Part shown: one piece after another, positions 25,059 through 31,033 of the stretch
Layout: each line of letters opens with the position of its first letter
Numbering within the stretch: the first letter of the stretch is position 1
Source: CAZBDV01 sp964490765
GTDB taxonomy: Bacteria; Cloacimonadota; Cloacimonadia; Cloacimonadales; JAJBBL01
Length of the DNA: 31,033 nt
NCBI GenBank assembly: GCA_964490765.1
Contig: CAZBDV010000025.1
Coordinates: forward strand, 1 to 31,033
Reading direction: 5' to 3'
The notes under the pieces: model-generated
Told to the model about the DNA's origin: nothing
The model's database searches: none
Seen by the model: the letters and a program-made list of their open reading frames with translations, nothing else
Made by a program: the position numbers and the translations under genes

Positions 25059-28000
25059 TTACTTCATCATCAGCATCTTTTTCGTCGAGGTATATCTACC
25101 ACTCTTCATACGATAGAAATAGACACCGGAAGCAACTTCGCGGTTCTGATTATCCCGGCCGTTCCAGATGACTGAGTATTCACCAGATTCCCTGAACTCA
25201 TTCAGAAGAGTCTTAACTCTCTGACCTTTCGAGTTATATATACCGATAGTTACCATATCCGACTGTTGCAGGCTGAACTCGATGGTAGTATCCGGATTGA
25301 ATGGATTGGGATAGTTACCACGCAGAGCGGTAACTAACGGAACCGTAGTAACATCGTCAGCACTATCTACGATCTCGACCTCAACCTCATTAGATGGATC
25401 GGACTCTTCCTCACCGTAAAGAGCTGTTACGTAATAGGTATACAGGCCGGCATCGAGATTTTCGTCATAATAAGTTGTTTCCGTCTCGGAAGTCTCAGCT
25501 ATCTCTGCGCCGTCACGATAGACCCTGTATCCTGTTAGTTCTCTATTAGCACGGTAAGCCGGTGTATTGTTCTGACCGCTGACAGCGACAGACATTCTCT
25601 CACCCTGAACTACCGGATTGGGTATGCTCTGATTAACTACAGGTGCCAGTTCCGCGATCCTACCATCGGGATAGAGCACTACAGCTCTGATCAGATAAGC
25701 CTCATTCCACGGATCCCAGGCTCCTGATGTATTATCACGATCCCAGGATCGCCCATTGTCCAGATTTCCATCATAACCAACATACGGTGTCTGGGCTAAT
25801 GATCCGAACCCAACCATGAAATCTCCATCAATCCAGAGGTCTTCTCCTGATACGTCAACATCTACCCAATCCTCATCAATGGCTGCCGAGGACTGAGTGA
25901 ATAACAGGTCATCACCCGGCTGGGTGCCTGCCCAGTTATAAACCTCAGCATTGAAATCACCAGTATCGGAAGTAAAGAATCTGAGTGTCAGTATCTGACA
26001 CGGTTCAGCGGGCGACATCTGTGTTGCCATTGTATAACCGGTATAGCTGTAAGCGCCTGTGTAATTACCATCGTTGTCATAGATCAGCTCTTCGATTTCA
26101 CCAGTCGCTGTTCCAGGTTCATCCCAATCAAGCTGAACATTAACAAGGTCAATTACCTCAGCAGTAAGATTGACAGGTGGCAGGATCTCCATCTCAATAG
26201 TGACCTCTACCGTATTAGACGGTTCTGATTCCACATCATCATAGAGAGCTGTTACATAATATTCATATTCACCCTCTCCCAGATCTTCATCTAAGTAGGC
26301 CAGCACATCGGCAGCTAACTGGGCGATTTCAACCCCATCGCGATAGACAACGTAGCCGGTAGGATCCATACGTAACTCTCTCTGGGAAACCGGATCGAAA
26401 CCTGTATAATTATCGGCGTGAATAGTAGAAGGATCGACATAACCATAGCGTTGATCATTAACCGGCCTTATTTCCTCGAGCACTACGGTCTCTCTGCCCG
26501 GAACATAAGATACATATCCCTGAATATTCCAGTTGTAATTCTGTGTTGGGGCTACCTCGAGCAGGGTGGTCCATTCATTGTTCAGATACATCATATTACC
26601 CAGCCCGTCGATTGCCGGGCCTTCATCAGCTCCTGCAGGATACCCGGTCTGAGTATTGATATGAATTCCGATCCATAATTCTTCGGCTTCTATATACACT
26701 GGATATAAGAGGTCTACTATATTCCAGGCATTGATCTCCGGATTGGTTACAGGTTGCTCTGTGACCAATGTCCCCGGTTCTGTTTCCGTTCCACCGGTCC
26801 AGACATTGATCGTGTAGGTTGCATTTGCCTGTCGTGGATAGAAACTGACCTTACGGAGGAATTTACCGATCACGTTCATATCAGCCAGATGATCGGGTGA
26901 GAAACGAATAGCTGCTTTGAATACCAGCGCTGCTCCGGTTCCAACACCTGTATAATTAACTCCATCATCCCAGTGTATCCAGGCTTCCGGTTCCGGTGCT
27001 TCCCATTCCAGCTGGACGTTATCATCATCTACCACTTCAGCAGTCAGATTAGCAGGTGGCATATAGATCGGAGCGTAAGGTGTAGCTCCCACCATATTGG
27101 ACGGATCGGATTCACCTTCGTCATAGACGGCAGTAACATAATATACATAGGTTACATCATTCTCTACATCCGTATCTTCATATTCCGTATCTGTTAAGAG
27201 GTTTGTGTTGATCATTACGTCATCACGATAGAGATTATAACCCAGCAGTTCCAGGCGGGTCTCTCTTGTCATCCCGGCTCGTGTATCCAGGCTTACGGTT
27301 CGCGTTGCCGGCGGTAGGACGGGTTCATCCCATTCCAGCCAGACGATCTCATCACCGGATAGAGCGGTCAGATTAAGTGGTGGGTGTAATATATAAGGTG
27401 TTGCTTCCACAACGTTGGAAGCTTCAGACTCTCCTTCGTCATATACAGCTGTTACATAATATTCATAGGTTACACCACTTTCGACATCTGCATCCTCATA
27501 TTCTGTAGCAAGTACCAGTTCGGTATTGATCATTACATCATCACGATAAACGTTATATCCCTCTAACTCGAAACGGGTATTTCGCTGACCGGATTGTATA
27601 TCTCTCCTGCTTTCGCTGCCACTAACACCAGCTCTCGTAGTTCTGACAGTCGGCAGAGCAGGTTCATCCCAGTCGAGCATAACCAGCAAACCTTCGGTAG
27701 AAACCGTCAGATTTTGTGGTGTAAGAAGATCGAAAGGCATAACCTCTACTATGTTGGAGGGTTCTGATTCACCATAGAGATAGAGGGCAGTGACGTAATA
27801 CTGATAGGTATCAAAGTTTGTGACATCTGTATCCAGATATTCGGTTTCCAGAATAGTTTCTGTATTGATCATTACACCGTCTCGATAGATATTATAACCT
27901 GAGAGAGTTCTTGCCTGCTCCCGGTTACCTGTTGAACGAACGTCACCGGTATCAGGTGCTGTCCAGGTGAGTAAAACCTCCCCCATACCGGCAGCGGCAA

Positions 28001-29783
28001 CCAGATCCTGCGGTGGATTGATCTCAGGTACTATCTGCCAGCCGACATTATCCATCAGGAGAGTAGTAAACTCATCATTGGCTTCGAATTTAAAGGCAAT
28101 ATTCTGTGTCGGTGTGGCCGGATCGAACAGAACTCCATATTGAGTATACACAGAGTTCTCGCTTATACTGATTGTTTCAACGGGTACAAATGTATCAGCA
28201 TCTCCCGGATCGGTCATAACTCCGACGATCAGGTCACCTGATCTTCCGGCCAGGCTGATCTTAGCCCAGAATTTCAGGTAGTTCTGATCAAAATTGGTTA
28301 CTGGTGGGGCACTTAGCAGCAGATCGAGCAGATAATCGGGCCCGGTTGCCATCTGTATCTGATTGGGTGGAGAGATCGGACTGTTGGCACCAGATCCTTC
28401 CGACCAGGTCCTGACATAGGCTGATGTCGACTCCGATTCCACTATCGCTGACCACCCTGCCGGGAGGTTCGGTGTTGTTACTCCATCGAAATCTTGAAAA
28501 AACTCGGTTAACGGAACAGCTGTCGAGAAAGACCAGACCGGTACGTTCTCAGCATCGCCACGTGTTAATCTCAGAGGTTCATTGGGATCAATAGTAGTTG
28601 GAACTACCTTCCAGTAGTATGTCGTATCATAATCCAATATATCAGGCAGAATTTCCCCTGTTGTATAATTGTTCTGCCCATCGATATACTCTACCCAGAC
28701 AAAATCCTCTTCGTTAAAAACATCGGTTTCGTCAAAATAGACCCTGAATCCAACCGGGTCAGTATAGAGCGGTTGTGAGAAATAAGACCAGGCCAGTTGC
28801 TCCAGATTTACCGCTATATTTTCTGCTCCGTTAGACGGCTGAGGTTGAGTTGCTACAGTTGGGTTGGGGCCTACAGACCATTCGCCACTGACTACTACAT
28901 CCTTTATCTCACTCCAACCATCATTCATCATTCCTGCTATACTATATAAAGACCATCTAATCATTACTAATTCTTGATCATTACATTCTTCTGGTAATTC
29001 GTATTCAATGTTTAACCAATCTTCACTATTAGGTAGAGTCCAGTCAGATATAGGAAATTGTATCCAATTCAAACCACTGTCAATGCTGTAAAATGTTCTG
29101 AAATCCCTGGGGCCAAAGATGAAAAAATCTGAATCCATCTGTCTTCTTAGCTGAGAGCTTAATTCCAGATTCTCCATACCTTCAGTGGAAAAGGAAATCT
29201 CCCAGTAATCATTCAACTCCCAGTTATTGGCCCTGTACACACCCTCATCGGGATATCCGGTCATTACAGTAGCTGAAGTTGTTATCGTATCGAGTACTGG
29301 TGGCCTTGAATCAAATGCCACTGCCGGAGGTTCCTGTAATGCGAGAGCATCTTCATCGAAGAATATTATTGGACCGGGAGGATATACATCAGGATCTATA
29401 ATAAATTCTCTTCTTGCCCATCTATCTGTCCCTTCCTGATAAATTTCCATTATTACTGTATCATATTGCAACCAATTCCTCGGTGCTCCAATTGAAGTAA
29501 AATTTCCCAGATTGAACCTGCACAAGAAACGTCCTTGCTCGATATTTGCCAAAGCTCCAATATTACCATGAATTCTACTATCCTGAACCCATTGATCTCC
29601 AATCTCTGGTATCCAGGCAAGGAAATAGACAGAACCATCATCAGGTGGATAAACAACATTTTCTGGATAGAATCCGCCATAATCATACAACTCTTGAGCT
29701 GTTACCCTTGATTGACCATAAAGATTAAACGCAGCTAAGAACACTGTAATAGTCATTATTACAATCAAAACCCTCTTCTCCAT
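25059..29783 (-). CDS. Large secreted protein with five FN3 modules and T9SS type A-like sorting tail
   Basis: A 1574-aa secreted protein. Approximate order: signal peptide (1-23, VLIVIMTITVFLAAFNLYG); an N-terminal region of unknown family (24-160); a beta-sandwich with anchor-like features (160-300); an Ig/FN3-like domain (305-425, TYYWKVVPTT); a choice-of-anchor J/cleaved-adhesin domain (430-588, FFQDFDGVTTPNLPAGWS); FN3 domains at about 589-682, 684-795, 797-902, 904-1198 and 1200-1472. The last two are interrupted by ~150-200-residue inserts. The C-terminus (about 1485-1574) is the sorting domain NYPNPFNPDTTIEFSLQQ to STKKMLMMK, whose cleavage is expected during T9SS export. The ATG at 29783 has AGAGAGG about 6 nt upstream. 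The fifth FN3 insert is nearly identical at DNA level to that in the 2681-aa protein. No enzyme motif is seen; a surface or matrix-binding role is inferred. Confidence 0.93.
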   Translation of the reverse strand: MEKRVLIVIMTITVFLAAFNLYGQSRVTAQELYDYGGFYPENVVYPPDDGSVYFLAWIPEIGDQWVQDSRIHGNIGALANIEQGRFLCRFNLGNFTSIGAPRNWLQYDTVIMEIYQEGTDRWARREFIIDPDVYPPGPIIFFDEDALALQEPPAVAFDSRPPVLDTITTSATVMTGYPDEGVYRANNWELNDYWEISFSTEGMENLELSSQLRRQMDSDFFIFGPRDFRTFYSIDSGLNWIQFPISDWTLPNSEDWLNIEYELPEECNDQELVMIRWSLYSIAGMMNDGWSEIKDVVVSGEWSVGPNPTVATQPQPSNGAENIAVNLEQLAWSYFSQPLYTDPVGFRVYFDETDVFNEEDFVWVEYIDGQNNYTTGEILPDILDYDTTYYWKVVPTTIDPNEPLRLTRGDAENVPVWSFSTAVPLTEFFQDFDGVTTPNLPAGWSAIVESESTSAYVRTWSEGSGANSPISPPNQIQMATGPDYLLDLLLSAPPVTNFDQNYLKFWAKISLAGRSGDLIVGVMTDPGDADTFVPVETISISENSVYTQYGVLFDPATPTQNIAFKFEANDEFTTLLMDNVGWQIVPEINPPQDLVAAAGMGEVLLTWTAPDTGDVRSTGNREQARTLSGYNIYRDGVMINTETILETEYLDTDVTNFDTYQYYVTALYLYGESEPSNIVEVMPFDLLTPQNLTVSTEGLLVMLDWDEPALPTVRTTRAGVSGSESRRDIQSGQRNTRFELEGYNVYRDDVMINTELVLATEYEDADVESGVTYEYYVTAVYDEGESEASNVVEATPYILHPPLNLTALSGDEIVWLEWDEPVLPPATRTVSLDTRAGMTRETRLELLGYNLYRDDVMINTNLLTDTEYEDTDVENDVTYVYYVTAVYDEGESDPSNMVGATPYAPIYMPPANLTAEVVDDDNVQLEWEAPEPEAWIHWDDGVNYTGVGTGAALVFKAAIRFSPDHLADMNVIGKFLRKVSFYPRQANATYTINVWTGGTETEPGTLVTEQPVTNPEINAWNIVDLLYPVYIEAEELWIGIHINTQTGYPAGADEGPAIDGLGNMMYLNNEWTTLLEVAPTQNYNWNIQGYVSYVPGRETVVLEEIRPVNDQRYGYVDPSTIHADNYTGFDPVSQRELRMDPTGYVVYRDGVEIAQLAADVLAYLDEDLGEGEYEYYVTALYDDVESEPSNTVEVTIEMEILPPVNLTAEVIDLVNVQLDWDEPGTATGEIEELIYDNDGNYTGAYSYTGYTMATQMSPAEPCQILTLRFFTSDTGDFNAEVYNWAGTQPGDDLLFTQSSAAIDEDWVDVDVSGEDLWIDGDFMVGFGSLAQTPYVGYDGNLDNGRSWDRDNTSGAWDPWNEAYLIRAVVLYPDGRIAELAPVVNQSIPNPVVQGERMSVAVSGQNNTPAYRANRELTGYRVYRDGAEIAETSETETTYYDENLDAGLYTYYVTALYGEEESDPSNEVEVEIVDSADDVTTVPLVTALRGNYPNPFNPDTTIEFSLQQSDMVTIGIYNSKGQRVKTLLNEFRESGEYSVIWNGRDNQNREVASGVYFYRMKSGRYTSTKKMLMMK
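25660..26096 (-). repeat. Near-identical module, copy 2 (in the 1574-aa protein gene)
   Basis: Partner of 16734-17170, about 96% identical over 437 bp with no insertion or deletion. It sits in the same relative place, about 200 codons before the stop and inside the last FN3 domain. Confidence 0.9.
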
Positions 29784-29801
29784 AACAAACCTCTCTTTTT
29801 T

Positions 29802-29820
29802 ATATTTAATCCGTTAAAGT
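29802..29820 (-). promoter_or_regulatory. Shared upstream motif ACTTTAACGnnnTWAATAT, copy 2
   Basis: On the minus strand ACTTTAACGGATTAAATAT lies 18 nt before the ATG of the 1574-aa protein. It matches the site upstream of the 2681-aa protein at 15 of 19 positions, including the whole ACTTTAACG half. Confidence 0.4.
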
Positions 29821-30028
29821 ATGAAGCCAATTGTTGTTTTTCCTTACGTCACCAATAGTCATAACTTTCAGGATACTTCAACTTTTCTATATGAAGGATT
29901 GCTTATCTTTATGTCAAGGAATTTGTTACGGTTTCTTTGATGTGGCTGGTGGGGGTGATATGGAGTAATGGGGTAACGGGGTGACGGGGTGACGGGGTAA
30001 CGGGGTAACGAAGAGACGAAGTGATGGA

Positions 30029-30118
30029 GTGACCCTGATGTAATAGAAAAAACCAATACACAGGGCAGGCGGGGTGACCCTGATGTAGTAGAAAAAAACA
30101 ATTACACAGGGTAAGCGG
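30029..30118. repeat. 45-bp tandem duplication
   Basis: Unit 1 (30029-30073) and unit 2 (30074-30118) both begin GTGACCCTGATGTA and continue with an A-run and ACACAGGG. They differ at a handful of positions. They sit inside the 8-bp-period tract. Confidence 0.8.
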
Positions 30119-30130
30119 GGAGATCAGGGG

Positions 30131-30186
30131 ACTGAGAGACTGAGAGACTGAGAGACTGAGAGACTGAGAGACTGAGAGACTGAGAG
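30131..30186. repeat. Seven perfect copies of ACTGAGAG
   Basis: Seven uninterrupted identical octamers, a likely slippage-prone microsatellite-like core of the larger 8-bp-period tract. Confidence 0.95.
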
Positions 30187-30283
30187 AGGGAGAGACGAAG
30201 TGACGGGGTGATGGGGTGATGGAGTGACGGGGTAACGGGGTGACAAGGTGACAAAGTAACAAGGTGACAAGGTGATGGGGTGA

Positions 30284-30315
30284 TAAAAAAAGAGCCCGGG
30301 AAAATACCGGGCTCT
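30284..30315 (-). terminator. Terminator of the right-edge secreted protein gene
   Basis: AGAGCCCGG (30291-30299) and CCGGGCTCT (30307-30315) pair over nine positions with a 7-nt loop. On the minus strand a T-rich run (complement of 30284-30291) follows. It lies 26 bp after the stop codon. Confidence 0.88.
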
Positions 30316-30341
30316 TTATGTTTATGATAACACGGCCGATA

Positions 30342-31033
30342 TTATTTCAGCAGCATCATCTTGTGTACTTTGTTATATGTCGGGGTTGACATACGATAGA
30401 AATAGATACCTGAGGTAGCAATTCTACCGGAGTTGTCTTTACCATCCCAGACTACCGTATACTCACCCTTGGCGTGCGGGCCGCTCTTCAACGTTCGTAC
30501 TTCCTGGCCGATTACGTTGTAGATCTTGATGTTCATATTCTCGACATCGTTCTCCAGGCTGTATTTGATCGTTGTTTCGGGGTTGAACGGATTCGGGAAG
30601 TTCTGTTGCAGTTTGGTGACATATACTTCCGGCGGCAGGACAGGCTCCTCTTCCAGGGTAATGGTTACCGGTCCGTGGAAGCCGCTGCTCAGGTCGAGAT
30701 CGACATATTCCAGCCAGTAGTGATAGGTCCCGGGTTCAACATTCTCGTCAAGGTAAGTATAGACTGTAGTCTCCGAGGTGTTGGTTGCCGGAATGATCTG
30801 CATATTGGCCATCTGTGCATCATCGAGCTGTTCTGTGTTACTGCGGTAGATGTGATACCCGAGCAGATTGGTCTCTGTTTCGGATACCCATTCCAGTTCG
30901 ACGAAGTTATTGGCTGTAACACTGGCTGTGAAGGAGGCCAGCTCTACTGGTAGCGGTGGCTCCTCTTCCATCTCGAAACCTTCAACACGGATATTGTCAA
31001 ACCGATTGTTGCCGGTAGTTCCCGTTCCACCGT
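30342..31033 (-). CDS. C-terminal part of a third secreted protein with T9SS type A-like sorting tail, cut by the right edge
   Basis: The frame stays open to the last base of the window (31033), so about 230 C-terminal residues are visible and the true start is outside; the internal ATG at 30971 is not the start. The visible part begins in the end of a carbohydrate-binding- or anchor-like domain (RFDNIRVEGFEM). It continues with an FN3-like domain (VELASFTASVTANNFVELEW, then GYHIYRSNTEQ), and closes with the sorting domain (QNFPNPFNPETTIKYSLEN to HKMMLLK). It differs in detail from the two complete neighbours: QNFPNPFNP rather than NYPNPFNP, and a Lys-rather than Arg-based spacer. It is therefore a more distant paralogue sharing the export route. 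Confidence 0.9.
   Translation of the reverse strand, partial: GGTGTTGNNRFDNIRVEGFEMEEEPPLPVELASFTASVTANNFVELEWVSETETNLLGYHIYRSNTEQLDDAQMANMQIIPATNTSETTVYTYLDENVEPGTYHYWLEYVDLDLSSGFHGPVTITLEEEPVLPPEVYVTKLQQNFPNPFNPETTIKYSLENDVENMNIKIYNVIGQEVRTLKSGPHAKGEYTVVWDGKDNSGRIATSGIYFYRMSTPTYNKVHKMMLLK

Larger units (their letters stand above)
29948..30286. repeat. Degenerate 8-bp-period tandem repeat tract
   Basis: Most of this 558-bp gene-free gap (29784-30341) is filled by octamers of the form GRRGTRAY (for example GGGGTGAC, GGGGTAAC, AAGTGACG in rotated phase). Seven exact copies of ACTGAGAG stand at 30131-30186. The tract is interrupted by a 45-bp direct duplication (30029-30118). The minus-strand readings of 77 and 117 codons here (proline/serine/threonine/histidine rich) are products of the repeat. 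Confidence 0.85.

Noticed and set aside
30128..30190. A short CRISPR-like array
   Set aside because: The repeat unit is 8 bp with no spacers, so it is a simple tandem repeat.
29868..30262. Two minus-strand ORFs rich in Pro, Ser, Thr and His
   Set aside because: They are translations of the 8-bp-period repeat, occur in overlapping frames and have no start signals; such ORFs are often mis-annotated.
16133..31033. The large secreted proteins as non-ribosomal synthetases or toxins
   Set aside because: Size alone suggests it, but the sequence shows only beta-sandwich, beta-helix and FN3 patterns, with no adenylation, RHS or toxin motifs.

Overview
The window reads as a chromosome segment from a Gram-negative bacterium of moderate GC. 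The very large secreted proteins with tandem FN3 modules and a C-terminal 'NYPNPFNP...' sorting tail suggest a Candidatus Cloacimonadota-like or related FCB-superphylum lineage. That placement is inference from gene content; no 16S rRNA is present.

Region 1 (1-2860, minus strand) holds the 5' end of a secreted-protein gene cut by the window edge and a complete Cu(+)-exporting P-type ATPase (copA). Region 2 (2900-12330, plus strand) is a long housekeeping run: a promoter and structured leader, infC (translated from a non-AUG AUA codon), rpmI, rplT, pheS, pheT, a ZapB-like coiled-coil gene, zapA, a 6S RNA that is not an ORF but is clearly recognisable, rny (RNase Y), a YmdB-type phosphoesterase and a DUF362/ferredoxin protein. 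Region 3 (12385-16010, minus strand) is convergent with it and reads pyrE (with an N-terminal DUF2007-like domain), pdxA, rnhB, folD. The FolD has isoleucine where the cyclohydrolase lysine is expected.

Region 4 (16077-31033, minus strand) holds three secreted-protein genes: 2681 aa, 1574 aa, and one cut by the right edge. All three end in the same type IX secretion (T9SS) type A-like sorting domain and are followed by related GCCCGG-core terminators. The two complete proteins are mosaics of beta-sandwich 'choice-of-anchor' modules and FN3 domains. They share one 437-bp block that is about 96% identical, well above its flanks, which suggests recent gene conversion or module transfer. Their FN3 domains carry insertions at one fixed point: either short Arg/Thr-rich loops or whole ~150-250-residue modules. 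A 19-bp motif is shared upstream of both complete genes. Between the second and third genes lies a ~340-bp tract with a persistent 8-bp period.

Functionally, region 2 couples translation (IF3, L35, L20, PheRS), division (ZapA/ZapB-like), global transcription control (6S RNA) and RNA decay (RNase Y). Region 3 supplies nucleotide, cofactor and one-carbon enzymes plus RNA-DNA hybrid repair. Region 4 builds the cell surface or secretome. I saw no CRISPR array, tRNA, rRNA, transposase or prophage gene.
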